From assembly GCF_020085105.1 (NCBI RefSeq), contig NC_058058.1, forward strand, positions 3,543,587-3,607,586: a stretch of DNA of 64,000 nucleotides, read 5' to 3'. Below the pieces are notes generated by a model that saw only the letters and a program-made list of their open reading frames with translations, made no database searches and was not told the DNA's origin. A program made the translations under genes and the position numbers. This document shows positions 9,645 to 21,100 of this stretch, one piece after another. This DNA is from Siniperca chuatsi. Lineage: Eukaryota; Chordata; Actinopteri; Centrarchiformes; Sinipercidae. The first letter of the stretch is position 1; every line of letters starts with the position of its first letter.

Positions 9645-9976
9645 TCAGGTCAGGACTGGGGACACTGGTCTCTCCTCAGTGTCTCTGAGACCGGAGTCTG
9701 GAGAGCCCTGGGTGGCCTCACAGGTCACAGAGCCCACCTTCCTCCACTGGTCTGCAGGGAGCCTCAGGGTGCTGCTCCAGCTGTAGCGGCCGTCCTTCTC
9801 CAGCACCCCGGGGCTCCTGCTCTCCTCCCAGCTGCTGCTGCTGCTGCCGTCCACCTTCCAGGCCAGACTCCAGTCTGAGGGGAAGCCCTTGTTGGCCAGG
9901 CACATGAGCGTGGCCTTCCCCTGCTGCAGCTCCTCACTGGAGGGGGGCAGCACCGTCAGGGTGGGACGGGCATCAC
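9645..9976 (-). CDS. Ig light-chain constant exon C2, altered C-terminus
   Basis: Constant-domain exon of the SDARPT subtype. The acceptor CCTAG precedes GTGATGCC, so J phase 1 gives Ser. The domain has [15 protein letters not shown], the first Cys (LMCLANKG), a Ser run (GSSSSSW, one fewer Ser than in C6 and C9), the core Trp and the second Cys (SVTCEATQG). One extra G then shifts the frame: instead of the [11 protein letters not shown] end it reads [14 protein letters not shown] and stops at 9645. The Cys that normally bonds to the heavy chain is therefore lost. A candidate poly(A) signal is at 9476-9481. J1 and J2 lie 0.8-1.2 kb upstream. It may fold, but would not link covalently in the usual way. 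Confidence 0.88.
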
Positions 9977-10791
9977 CTAGGAGACACCAATCAGCTTAGA
10001 GGACAGGGACCACACAGCTGTCAATCAACCACCAGACACCTGGACACCGTTACTGTGTGAGAGCTGATTTTCTCCTTTAAGGAGTTTCTGTCAGATGGTT
10101 TTTCTGCTCCACCAGTCACTCACTCACACATTGTTTCACTTCCCTTTAAGAAGCCTCTCATGCATATCAGCGCAGAGAGAATCATCATACAGAATGAGCT
10201 GAAATATGTCAAACTACACTGGAAATAAAAGTTGCAGATTTGGCAAAATGTTCAAACTTTCTCATCAAAATCATCCAAAATCTTAACTATACATTACTTT
10301 AAAGTATTTAGTGGAAACATAAACAATACAAACAGTTAATTGACAACAATCAAATCTTCTTTATGTGGATTTCAATCATCATTACCAAACTGTTTGAAAC
10401 AATATATGACACAAGAAATCGATTTTGCACATTTTCAAATACCCATCTTTGACTTCAATCACTTTTCTTGAAGAAAGCTATTTTTTAATTAATCGTAACA
10501 ACAGTTATCATCGTGGTGGAAAAGTTTAAACAAATCTAGGCAAACACTTTTACATTAAGATTGAAGTTTTATCCTTTCTACACTTCAAGCTGTTTGAATT
10601 TCAGTATGAAAGGAATTTGTAACGAAAGTTTAGTAAAACTGCTCTGAGTTGATAAAGGAGGAGAAATAAAATCATGAATACTTAATATTTTCTAATTAAA
10701 ACAAGATCTATTTATCTGCTTCAAACATCCAAAAACTGAATTTAAAACATTAATTTACAATATTATTTTAAGTATTTGTGCAGAAACTTAC
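9977..10791 (-). other. J1-C2 intron
   Basis: 815-bp intron between the J1 donor and the C2 acceptor. It contains E-box-type CANNTG sites near 10016 and 10090 and a short perfect hairpin (CTCCTTTAAGGAG, about 10072-10084) kept in all three modules. It is a plausible place for an intronic enhancer, but nothing proves one. Confidence 0.6.
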
Positions 10792-10868
10792 TTCCAACAT
10801 CCAGTCTGGTTCCTCCACCGAACGTGTTCCACAGTGATACAAACTCATTGAGCCGCCGTACAAAAACC
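10792..10868 (-). CDS. Ig J segment J1 with 23-RSS
   Basis: J coding part 10792-10829 (38 nt) encodes [12 protein letters not shown], with the FGxG motif, and ends in phase 1 before a GTAAGT donor. Its RSS lies on the high-coordinate side: heptamer CACTGTG on the minus strand (10830-10836), 23-bp spacer, nonamer GGTTTTTGT (10860-10868). It is intact and splices to C2 or, by skipping, toward C1. Confidence 0.93.
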
Positions 10869-11172
10869 TCTCACTGTAGAGAGACACGGCTCTCTGACTT
10901 TGTCAGACTGAACTAAACCTACAGGCCATCAAGATGCAACTTTACCATTAAAATTGGAAACAATCATTTCTTCTCTGGCTTAATATTTTATCTTCATGGG
11001 AATGAGTTTTATTTAATTTTTATTGCTGAAGTAAACTTTTTATCTTAGTGCAAAATATTTGTACAAAAATTAGACATTACAATGAAAAGGAAACTATTTT
11101 TTTCTGGAATGAAGAAATTATAGAGAAAAATAGCTCCTGAAACAATACAAATTTTGAGAACATTTGACTTAC

Positions 11173-11249
11173 TTCCAACATCCAGTCTGGTTCCTCCACC
11201 AAAAGTCAACCACAGTGATACAAACTCATTGAGCCGCCGTACAAAAACC
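11173..11249 (-). CDS. Ig J segment J2 with 23-RSS
   Basis: J coding part 11173-11210 encodes [12 protein letters not shown] with a GTAAGT donor. RSS at 11211-11249: heptamer, 23-bp spacer and nonamer all match J1. The spacer is the same as in J1, so the two arose by local duplication. Intact. Confidence 0.93.
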
Positions 11250-11624
11250 TCTCACTGAAGAGAGACACGGCTCTCTGACTTTGACACAAACAAACTCACC
11301 AGAATTAGTCTCTGTTTGTAAAATGTATTCAGATAAAAAGAAAAGTGTCAATAAAAACAACAGTAACAAATTTCCACAAAAATTTCCACAAAAATATACA
11401 TAATGATTTCCTATTATATTTATTGTAATTGCTCTAGCAATACATTCAAATAAGAAAGGAGACATTTGGAAACAAAATATGTCTTGATGAATTAAGCCAA
11501 AATCATGTCAAACAGGTTTTTCAAAAATTCCTAATCACTTTTACGACAAACTGATTGATCCATTGGGAAACAGCATCATCAGAGTCCCTGCTGGAGTCAG
11601 TCAGAGCATTTCCATAGAGAGCCA
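11250..11624. other. Stretch between J2 and the V4 promoter
   Basis: AT-rich, no gene. J RSS and V promoter are only about 375 bp apart here, pointing in the arrangement V(+) next to J(-). Recurs at 44815-45185 and 58521-58891. Confidence 0.6.
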
Positions 11625-11750
11625 CTTTGCATCAGCAGCACCATGCTCCAGTGCTCTGGGAGAGTTTATAGTCCTGAGAGTTGAACACTGGATGACTGAC
11701 AGCTGTCCTTCATGACAACAGAAGCCACAGAAATCCTCCTCATCAAAAAC

Positions 11751-12224
11751 ATGACTTTGATCTCCGTCCTCATCTGGACTCTCCTCTGCTGCTGCTTCAC
11801 AGGTAAAGTCCAGAGAATCAAGCTCCTCTCCTCTGCGAACATCCGTCCCTCTGAAATGAAGGCGACAAAACCATGACGCTGCTTTATGTTTTTGTCTCTG
11901 TATCCTCAGAGTCCAGAGGCCAGGTCACAGTGACTCAGCCTGGAGCAGTGAGCTCTGCTCTGGGAGGCTCCGTCTCCATCAGCTGTAGGACCAGTCAGAA
12001 TGTTCAGAGCTCAAACTATTTAGCCTGGTTCCAACAGAGAGATGGAGAAACTCCTAAACTCCTCATTTACGGTGCTAGCACTCGAGCATCAGGGATTCCA
12101 GTTCGTTTTACAGGCATTGGATCAAACTCTGACTTCACTCTGACCATCAGTGGAGTCCAGACTGAAGATGCAGCAGTTTACTACTGTCAGAGTGAACACT
12201 ATATCAACAGTCAGCATGTGTTCA
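11751..12224 (+). CDS. Ig V segment V4 (main family), intact
   Basis: Leader 11751-11802, V exon 11910-12224. Short CDR1 (NVQSSNYLA). Framework 2 has LAWFQQRD with Phe in place of the usual Tyr, and FR3 has FTGIGSNS where the others have FTGSGSNS. Germline CDR3 is [15 protein letters not shown] 12225-12252, consensus with a 12-bp spacer. It is the V nearest to J1/J2, lying about 1 kb on their RSS side. Its duplicate V13 carries a stop codon. Confidence 0.93.
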
Positions 12225-12330
12225 CACAGTGAAAAAGCGTCGTACAAAAACCTCCCTCAGTCAGACTGAACAGAAACTGAAGTGACTGCTGCAGCTGGAA
12301 GCTACTGCAGAGACTGATACACTTCACTGA

Positions 12331-12331
<1 letters not shown>

Positions 12332-12389
<58 letters not shown>
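12332..12389. repeat. (CA)n microsatellite behind V4
   Basis: Pure CA run of about 58 bp, 80 bp after the V4 RSS. Confidence 0.95.
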
Positions 12390-12391
<2 letters not shown>

Positions 12392-13580
12392 AAGCAAATG
12401 AAACATTTAACCGTTGTTGATTTTAACCACCCATGAGCATGTAGGAAAATAACTTCAATGATTTAAAAAAATGATCTTGGTGTAAATCAAATTACTTTCT
12501 TCATGACAGTTTCTCACCATTAATTCATGTCCCATTAAAATCCCATGTTCTTATCTGATTTGCAAATGATTCAAGAGGAACCAACCTGGGACAGTTAAGG
12601 AGAAAAGGCTTGGTCATGACCTTTGACCTCAGATTCATACTGGATCATAGCTAACTCAACTTTATTCAAAAGAAAATATGAAGACACAGATCAGCATCAG
12701 AAAGCATCCTGAAACCGTGATCAAAGCTTGTCCAAAGAAATTTAGAAAACATTTTAAATATATCAAGTTATGTCATCGGAAGGAAACAATTAGAATGACA
12801 TAACTTACCTATTAATATAACAGTAGCTACAGTATATATATATTCTTAATCTTGGAAACAGCTAAACCTCTGCACAACATCCATCCACTAACTGTTGTGG
12901 GGCTTTCAATCATATCACATGAGCTTCCTCAGCAGATGGAAATTCAGTCACTGACAGCAAATCAAGTGTTGCAAGAAGTATTAAAAACAAACAGAAGGGC
13001 AAACAATGAATATCAACCTCTTAAAGCAAAATATATGTGTTATGAAGAAAATCTAATTCTGTAAAGCTTCATTTACACATCAGTATCAAGGTGAGAGCCT
13101 GAGAGTGCAGATGAACATGTCACAACACAAAGACTGAAAAGCTGTAAATACAGGAATTGCAAAATGTAGCAGTTAACTCGAAGTACACTATGCAGAGCAA
13201 CCACAGCTCCTGTGGTGTGTGTACAGTCTGTGTAACACTGCTACATGGAGTTAAACGTTTATAAAGGTTATACATAAGTTACAGCATGCCCCTCTGTGTT
13301 CCTACAGAGATATTGCAAAAAGATGGAGGTGTAAATACAGTGACACAGGTATAAATCAGGTTGTACTGACAGAGCTATCAGATGTGTTGCGTAAATAACC
13401 CTTACATTTCTTTTTTAAATTATCACCTGCTGTTGTAAAATATTAGTGATCTGACCCCGAGACAAACCCAGTCTCTGTGGATTTAATGGATCTACTGTGA
13501 TTATTAAGACAGCAGTTATTCCTGTAATTATACACATGGATATCACTGATGAGATGAATTGTTTTTTCTTTTCTTCACAG
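12390..13580. other. V4 3' flank, no gene seen
   Basis: Non-coding. It contains the recurring flank block (about 12840-12945) ending in CTTCCTCAGCAGATGG; beyond that point the sequence differs from the V1 and V7 flanks. Matches 45947-47154. Confidence 0.6.
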
Positions 13581-15331
13581 AAGCCTCAGTGAATTGGAAA
13601 TGCGGTTCCACACCATGGGAACTCTATCATTAGCTGCTGTAGTTAGCCAGCCCCCCCCCCAGTAGCCGGTGCGGATCGACCAGAGGTAGCTCCTGTTAGC
13701 CGTCTCCCGAGCAGCCAGGAAACCAGGGAGGCTGGGTGACTGTCCGAAGGAAGCATAGCCCTAAGCAGAAGCCCACGGTTCATCACCAACCTGTTCACGT
13801 TTCTAACAAGTTCTCCCCACTCAGCGACACACCCGCTGAGAAACCATCTCTGATTATCGGCAGCTCCATTTTGAGAAACGTGAAGTTAGCGACACCAGCG
13901 ACCATAGTCAAATGTATTCCTGGGGCCAGAGTGGGCGACGTTGAATCCTTTTAAAACTGCTGGCTAAGGATAAGTGTAAATACAGTAAGACTGTTATTCA
14001 CGTCGGCGGTAATGACTCTCGATTACGCCAATCGGAGGTTATTAAAGTTAATGTTGAGTTGGTGTGTACATATGTAAAGACAATGTCGGTAGTTGACATT
14101 GCCCTGGCCTCCACCACCACCGTAAGGAACCTCTGAGTTATCATTGATCAGGATTTGTCCTTTAACTCCCACATGAAACAAACTTCAAGGACTGCCTTCT
14201 TTCACCTACGTAACATTGCAAAAATCAGGCACATCCTGTCTGAAAATTATGCCAAAAAGCTATTCCATGCATTTGTTACTTCTAGGCTGGACGAATGCAA
14301 TTCCTTATTATCAGGCTGCCCGAATAAGTCCCTGAAGACTCTCCAGTGAATCCAGAATGCTGCGGCACGTGTACTGACAAGAACTAGAAAAAGAGATCAT
14401 ATTTCTCCAATATTAGCTTGTCTGCCCTGACTCCCTGTAAAATCCAGAATAGAATTTAAAATCCTTCTTTCACCTACAGAGCTCTTAATGGTCAAGCACG
14501 TTCATATCTTAACCCCACTAGAACACTGTGCTCCCAGGATGCAGGGTTACTTGTGGTTCCTAGAGTCACCAAAAGTAGAATGGGAGCCAGAGCCTTCAGT
14601 TATCAAGCTCCTCTCCTGTGGAATCAGGTCTCAGTTTGGGTTCAGGAGGCAGACGCCATCTCCACATTTAAGAATAGGCTTAAGACATTCCTCTTTGATA
14701 AAGCTTATAGTTAGGGCTGGCTTGGGTGAGTCCTGAACCATCACTTCTGCTGCTATAGGCTTAGACTGCCCGGAGACTTCCCATGATGCACCTCTTTCCT
14801 CTCTCCTCCTCTCCCTCTCCATCTGAATGCATTTGTATCCTATTACTGCATGTTACTAACTCGACATCTTCTCTCTCCCGTAGTTTTGTGCTTTCTCGTC
14901 TCTCTCCTCTCTCTTTCTGTCACTTTCAGCAGGTGTTTTGACCTCTGGAGCTGCAGAGTCTGGATCTGTGATTGCGGGCCACTTTCTGCACCCGTGTTCC
15001 TGCTCATCATCTGCTACTACAAGTGTTATTGTTAGTCTTATTACTTTTATTATCATTATTATTCCTATCAATATCATTCATATTATCATCACTTTATTAA
15101 TATAAATATTACCACTGCCATTGCATTAATACTATTTTAGTAATCCCCACCCCCCTTCTCTGTCTCTGCCCCTCTCTATCTCTCTCTTAAAACCCAACAT
15201 GGCAGTGGCAGATGGTCTGTAAATAATAGTATTAAGAGTACGGCCTAGACCTGCTCTATAGGAAAAGTGCAATGAGATAATTTCTGTTATGAACTGGCGA
15301 TCTATAAATAAAATTGAATTGAATTGAATTG
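13581..15331 (+). mobile_element. L2/CR1-like LINE, internally deleted
   Basis: The 5' part (13736-14060) encodes a piece of the GDSL-esterase-like ORF1 region of fish CR1/L2 elements ([28 protein letters not shown]). Around 14100 it jumps to the last part of the reverse-transcriptase ORF (DQDLSFNSHMKQTSRTAFFH, RLDECNSLLSGCP, TFKNRLKTFLF). Most of the endonuclease and RT are missing, and frames are broken by stops. The 3' UTR ends with TATAAATAAAATTGAATTG repeats. Relative to the duplicate at 47155-48991 a further ~100 bp are missing before the tail. Confidence 0.8.
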
Positions 15332-15333
15332 TT

Positions 15334-15660
15334 TTCTACATACACAGACTTTGTTGTCATCACTTTCATTGGGCATGTTATTTAAAACATTCCTGGGGTT
15401 AAAATCTTAGGTCACAGTCATGTTGTATCACTTTATGCAGATGATATCCTGCTTTTTATTTCTGAAATTCTTATATTTATTCAGATATATAAAACTTACC
15501 ATCATTTCTAGGTACAAAATAAATCTATACACCATATCAATTAGCAGACTTCAGTGATACAAGATAAATGGGTGGTTTTCTATTAAAATGCTTTAATCAT
15601 TATGGGTATTGTTACCAAAGTTCATTAAAGTCATTAAGGTCATTAAAGTATTAAGAAGTG
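15334..15660 (+). mobile_element. L1/Tx1-type RT fragment downstream of C3
   Basis: Encodes a remnant with SLYADDILLFIS (RT active-site motif) preceded by NIPGVKIL. No other part of the element remains. Same piece at 48992-49310 and, interrupted by a LINE tail, at 23046-23520. Confidence 0.65.
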
Positions 15661-15953
15661 AATTTTAAGACAGGATAGTCTTGTTATTTTTGTGGCTTCA
15701 TACCTATCTAACTAGTGTTTCTAATATGAAGTGTATGGCGAAGAAAAACAACATTAAAATATGTGTCACTTTTTAAAATATAAACCAGAAGGAAATGACT
15801 ATTTGATGATTTTTATTATTTTGAACCCTTAAAACCATTAAAAATACAGCAAGCAAGAAAACATTAATGTTGAAATGTGTAATGAGAGAACCAGAGAGAG
15901 GGACTGAGAGCAGTAGCAGAATAAAACCTGTAGCAGAGTCCCAGTGAGTCAGG

Positions 15954-16160
15954 TCAGAACTGGGAACACTGGTCTCTCCTCAGTGTCTCTGAGAGCGGAG
16001 TCTGAGAGCCCTGGGTGGCCTCACAGGTCACAGAGCCCACCTTCCTCCACTGGTCAGCAGTGAGCCTCAGGGTGCTGCTCCAGCTGTAGTGGCCGTCCTT
16101 CTCCAGCACCCCGGGGCTCCTGCTCTCCTCCCACCATCAGGGTGGGGACGACTCGACCCA
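15954..16160 (-). pseudogene. Ig constant exon C3, N-terminal half deleted
   Basis: Acceptor and first codons (GRVVPTL) are present, but about 130 bp covering the first disulphide Cys, the Ser run and the Trp are missing, so the exon jumps to [18 protein letters not shown]. The second Cys and the C-terminal DQC region remain. Candidate poly(A) signal at 15812-15817. The same deletion is present in C7, so it happened before the duplication. Confidence 0.88.
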
Positions 16161-16564
16161 CTGCAGAGAGAGAGAGATTAATAAAGTTTATATGAGGGAA
16201 ACTAAACTCCACCCTGTTGGTTGCAGCAGAATGTAGAAAATAAAAGTTACACTTTTAGTGCGTCAAGATTATTTTTGAAGTGGATTTTAGTCTGGTTAAC
16301 GACACTGGGAAGCCTTCAAGAATTGTTGTAAATACATCAAATTTCCAGATACAATAATAAAATAAGAATTGATCCATTAATAGACAGCATCATCAGAGTC
16401 CCTGTTGGAGTCAGTCAGAGCATTTCCATAGAGAGCCACTTTGCATCAGCAGCACCATGCTCCAGTGCTCTGGGAGAGTTTATAGTCCTGAGAGTTGAAC
16501 ACTGGATGACTGACAGCTGTCCTTCATGACAACGGAAGCCACAGAAATCCTCCTCATCAAAAAC

Positions 16565-17047
16565 ATGACTTTGATCTCCGTCCTCATCTGGACTCTCCTC
16601 TGCTGCTGCTTCACAGGTAAAGTCCAGAGAATCAAGCTCCTCTCCTCCGTGAACATCCGTCCCTCTGAACTGAAGCCGACAAAACCATGACGCTGCTTTA
16701 TGTTTTTGTCTCTGTATCCTCAGAGTCCAGAGGCCAGGTCACAGTGACTCAGCCTGGAGCAGTGAGCTCTGCTCTGGGAGGCTCCGTCTCCATCAGCTGT
16801 AGGACCAGTCAGAATGTTTATGTTTCGAGCAACAAGCACCATTTAGCCTGGTACCAACAGAAAGATGGAGAAACTCCTAAACTCCTCATTTACTATGCTA
16901 GCACTCGAGCATCAGGGATTCCAGGTCGTTTTACAGGCAGTGGATCAAACTCTGACTTCACTCTGACCATCAGTGGAGTCCAGACTGAAGACGCAGCAGT
17001 TTACTACTGTCAGAGTCGCCATTACATCAACAGTCAGTGGTTGTTCA
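16565..17047 (+). CDS. Ig V segment V5 (main family, long CDR1), intact
   Basis: Leader 16565-16616, V exon 16724-17047 (324 nt). CDR1 is three residues longer than in V1 ([12 protein letters not shown]). Framework 2 reads [13 protein letters not shown]3 is [12 protein letters not shown]. It corresponds to V14 in unit B but differs in CDR1 and CDR3. Upstream, about 530 bp present before V14 are missing near 16231. The RSS has a shortened spacer. The (CA)n tract at 17159-17188 marks the end of the duplicated block. Confidence 0.92.
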
Positions 17048-17074
17048 CACAGTGAAAAGCGTCGTACAAAAACC
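17048..17074 (+). other. RSS of V5 with 11-bp spacer
   Basis: Heptamer CACAGTG (17048-17054), an 11-bp spacer (one A fewer than all siblings) and nonamer ACAAAAACC (17066-17074). Confidence 0.88.
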
Positions 17075-17156
17075 TCCCTCCTTCAGTCAAACTGAACAGA
17101 AACTGAAGTGACTGCTGCAGCTGGAAGCTACTGCAGAGACTGATACACTTCACTGA

Positions 17157-17189
<33 letters not shown>

Positions 17190-17190
<1 letters not shown>

Positions 17191-18022
17191 CATCAGTTAG
17201 ATTAAACACTACACAATTCACACAATTTATGTTATATCAAGACACACAAAGTAGAGCGGCACTAGAGACACTCGACAACAATATGAATTGAGAGTGTGAC
17301 TGTCCAGTTCAGAGACATTATAGATGATGAACATCTGGCAGAGCTATCAGATCTTACATGTATTACACAGTTGTATCATTTGTTCATGACACCATAAACT
17401 AAAATGTTAAAGTCCTATGAATCTTTCACTGAGACACACTCTGTCTCTGCAGATTTAATGGATTTCAGACAACAACACAGGACAGCAGTTTTTCTTTTAA
17501 TAATAGACATGGACATAACTTATTTGATGAATTTGTGTTTATTAATAGTAAATACTGTCAGCTCTTTCAGTAAGTCTTTTGGTGAATCAGTACCCTGATA
17601 TTTTAATATTCTTGGAGGAAAATGGCAGATCTAAGGTGCTGTATATAACTCGATGTGGACGATCAGCTGCTTTATATCTGTGGGGAGAGAGTGAGATTAA
17701 TAAAGTTTATACGAGGGAATCTAAACTAAAACTTACAAATACAGTATTTTCTTCATACAGAGTAATGCAGAGTAGTTTTATTCAATGAATTGATAAGAAT
17801 GCAGAAAATAAAAGTTACACTTTTAGTTCATCAGGATTATTTATTGAAGTGGATTTTAGTCTGGTTAACGACACTGTGAAGCCTTCAAGAATTGTTGCAA
17901 ATACATCAAATATCCAATGTCAGACCCAATAATAAAATAGGTATTGATCCATTAACAGACAGCATCATCAAAGTAATCCAAGTCCCTGCTGGACTCAGTC
18001 AGAGCATTTCCATAGAGAGCCA
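17190..18022. other. Stretch with relics of a lost constant-exon module
   Basis: No gene. Around 17681-17735 lies the minus-strand intron sequence that normally precedes a constant exon (GAGAGAGTGAGATTAATAAA), but the exon itself is gone. Just left of it (17560-17640) is an eroded piece like the one downstream of C1. From about 17745 the sequence turns into the usual V 5' flank, leading to an octamer-like site at 18023-18030. Confidence 0.6.
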
Positions 18023-18104
18023 CTTTGCATCAGCAGCACCATGCTCCAGTGCTCTGGGAGAGTTTATAGTCCTGAGAGTTGAACACTGGATGACTGACAG
18101 CTGT
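18023..18104 (+). pseudogene. V6 promoter stub
   Basis: Octamer-like motif and transcript start region of a main-family V, matching its siblings up to GACTGACAGCTGT and then cut off where the Gypsy copy begins. The leader exon and first half of the V exon are gone; the rest of V6 resumes at 21529. Confidence 0.8.
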
Positions 18105-21100
18105 ATGGAACATACTGAATATTGGGGGGACAGCCCGGCGGAGTGTTAGTGGAGACATTGGAGGAGGGAACAGAATTCTCTGACCATTGTATGGGATTAA
18201 TGAATACTTGCCGGGGTATGATGGGTTCTGGGTCTTCCGTGATGCTTTCTGGAGCGTGTAGACGGGAAAGTGCATCAGCTCTCAGGTTCTTGGATCCAGG
18301 GCGATATGTGATGTTGAAATGGAATCTAGTAAAGAACAAGGCCCAGTGTACCTGGCGCGGGTTGAGACGTTTGGCTCTCTTGACATACTCTAGGTTCTTG
18401 TGATCTGTTAACACGGTGAATGGGTGTTGAGCACCCTCCAACCAATGTCTCCATTCCTCTAGTGCCAACTTCACAGCCAGTAGTTCACGGTCACCGATGT
18501 CGTAGTTTCTCTCCGCCGGGCTGAGTTTCCGAGAGAAGAAAGCACATGGGTGGAGTTTGGCTGGATCTCCCTGTAGTTGTGAGAGTACCGCTCCTACCCC
18601 CGTAGTAGAGGCGTCCACCTCGACTGTGAAGGGTTTCTCGGGGTCTGGATGGGTGAGGAGCGGTGCACTGGTGAATGCTCTCTTGAGGAGGTCGAAAGCT
18701 TCCTGTGCTGCTTGTGGCCAGGACAGAGACTTGGGCTTGTTGTGAAGGAGACTGGTCAAAGGGTGGACTATCCTGCTGTAGTCCTGAATGAAGCGGCGGT
18801 AGAAGTTAGCGAACCCCAGGAATCGTTGTAGTTCCTTTATCGTAGTTGGAGGTGGGCCAATTCCTGATGGCCTCCACTTTCCCCTCGTCCATCTGGATGC
18901 CACTGCTCCTGATGGCGTAACCAAGGAACTGCACGGAGGATCGATGGAACTCGCACTTCTCAGCCTTGAGGAAGAGCTGATGGCTTCGAGGCGCTCGAGG
19001 ACCTCCGCAAGCGTGTTGGCGATGGTCTTCCTCGTTACGGAGTAGATCAGGATGTCATCGATGTAAACTATGACGAATTTGTGAAGGAACTCCCGGAGCA
19101 CCTCATGGATGAAGTCCTGGAAGACGGAAGGGGCGTTAGCCAGACCGTAGGGCATGACTAGGTACTCATAATGGCCGGTGGGTGTTACGAAGGCTGTTTT
19201 CCATTCGTCTCCCTCCCGTATCCGGATCAGGTTGTATGCGCTGCGGAGGTCCAACTTAGTGTAGATGGTGGCACCACGAAGTTGTTCCAGTGCAGCAGGG
19301 ACGAGCGGAAGTGGGTAACGGAACTTGACGGTAATCCGATTGAGTGCTCTATAATCTATGCAGGGCCGCAAGCCTCCGTCCTTCTTGGCCACAAAGAAGA
19401 AGCTTGAGGCTGCTGGAGAAGTGGATGGTCTGATATACCCCTGGGCTAGGGCCTCCTCAATATACTCACCCATGGCTTGCTGTTCTGGTAGGGACAATGG
19501 ATAGATTCTTCGATTGGGCACTGGTTCACCCGGTAGGAGATCTATTGCACAGTCCCATGGCCGATGCGGGGGTAACTGGGAGGCTCTCTTTGGGCAGAAA
19601 ACATCTTGATAGGCGGTATAGCAAGACGGAATGTCCACTGACTGTTTCTCCTTAGGACTTTCGATGGACGTGGCACACATGGGAAGACCCTGGGAGTTAT
19701 ACGTGGATGGTCGTGGTCGCCGCGGGAAACAGCCGGGATAACAGGACTTGCCCCATTTCAGCACTTCCCCTGTAGTCCAGGAAATGATGGGGTCATGTTG
19801 CTCCAACCAAGGCCGCCCTAAGATTACCTCTGCAGTCGATCCCTCCAGAACCATTAAATGCAGTTATTCTTCATGTAGTAGACCTACCCGGAGGGTGATG
19901 GGAACAGTAGCTTTCTGAACCCCACGACGGCTGATTGATTTCCCGGTTATGGCAGTAATTCGGTAACTGGTAGACGTGAAGGAAGTCTTGATCTTTAGTT
20001 GCCGGCAGAGGGCGCCAGAGATGAAATTGCCGGCTGACCTGGAGTCGATGAGGGCTTGTACTGGAAGGGATAGAGTAGGTGTAACCAGGATGATTCTTGT
20101 AGACAAAGGCCTACTACATGGGAGACTATGAATTATTGCACTCACCATAGGTTTAGGTGGTCTCACGGGACAGGTGGCCCTGTTATGTCCTGAGGCTCCA
20201 CAGTAGAGACACAACCTGTGGGTCAGCCGTCTCTGCCGCTCCGCCTGGGTTAAATGGTTGGAGTCTAACTGCATAGGTTCGGGTTCAGGTTCTGGAGAGC
20301 GATGTTTCTCTGGCTGACGGGGATAGTGAGTGTGTGATGGTTGATCCTGGTGTTCCACCAAACACGTCCGCATACGAGTAGCCACCCTAATGGCTAACTG
20401 GATAAACCTTTCGAGGCAGATGGTGTCCTCGTATGCCACCAGATGCAATCGTACGCGGGGTTCCAATCCCTGACGGAAGGTGGTGATGAGGGATTGCTCG
20501 TTCCAACCGCTTGCTGCCGCGAGGGTTCGGAATTCCAGGGCGTAGTCCTGGATAGACCGCTGACCTTGCTTAAGCTGATATAATTTCTCACCAGCTGAGG
20601 AGTCACCGGCGGGTCGTCCGAATACCTCGCGGAAGTGATCTAAGAAACTCGTCAGAGACTGGGTGACGGGTCCGTTTTGTGACCAGATGGACTCTGCCCA
20701 CTGCAATGCTCTCCCTTGCAGCTGGGAGATAACGAAGGCTATTTTGGAGCGTTCAGTGGGATACAAGGGCGATTGCATTTCCAGGACCAGGGTACACTGC
20801 ATAATGAATCCACTGCAGTCCTCCGCCGAACCAGAGAAGGGCGCTGGTTTGGCCATGGGACTGGAACAATGCGGAACTGCTGGAGTGACGGGAGCGGAAG
20901 CGGAAGCAGTGGAGGTGGACGTGGATGATGGTGGAGCGTTGAGGCCACGGCGTAGGATCTCCACCAGCTCCTGGAAGGGGTCTGTGGCACTCATGTTGCA
21001 ATCCTGTTGTTAAGGTCCGGTCTTCTGTTACGGAACAGACCAACCCGGAGACACAGGTAAGGTGATTTCGAGGGTTTATTGATTACAGAGATAAATCGAG

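Larger units (their letters stand above)
1..17188. repeat. Segmental duplication, unit A left block
   Basis: This block matches 33431-51444 base for base over long stretches. Examples are the opening bases, both V families, the LINE at 13.6-15.3 kb, and the C and J exons. The offset drifts only slightly (33430 at the start, about 33442 near 4 kb, 33565 near 7 kb), reflecting a few indels: a (TA)n length change, a 124-bp deletion in C1 and a ~530-bp gap near 16.23 kb. Similarity stops after the (CA)n tract behind V5. I see near identity by eye; the percentage was not computed. Confidence 0.9.

Noticed and set aside
10072-10084. Hairpin in the J-C intron as a transcription terminator
   Set aside because: Too short, no context for termination in a vertebrate intron, and kept simply because modules are recent copies.
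14856-15077. Small frames in the pyrimidine-rich part of the LINE at 13.6-15.3 kb
   Set aside because: They lie in the LINE 3' UTR; repetitive low-complexity sequence.
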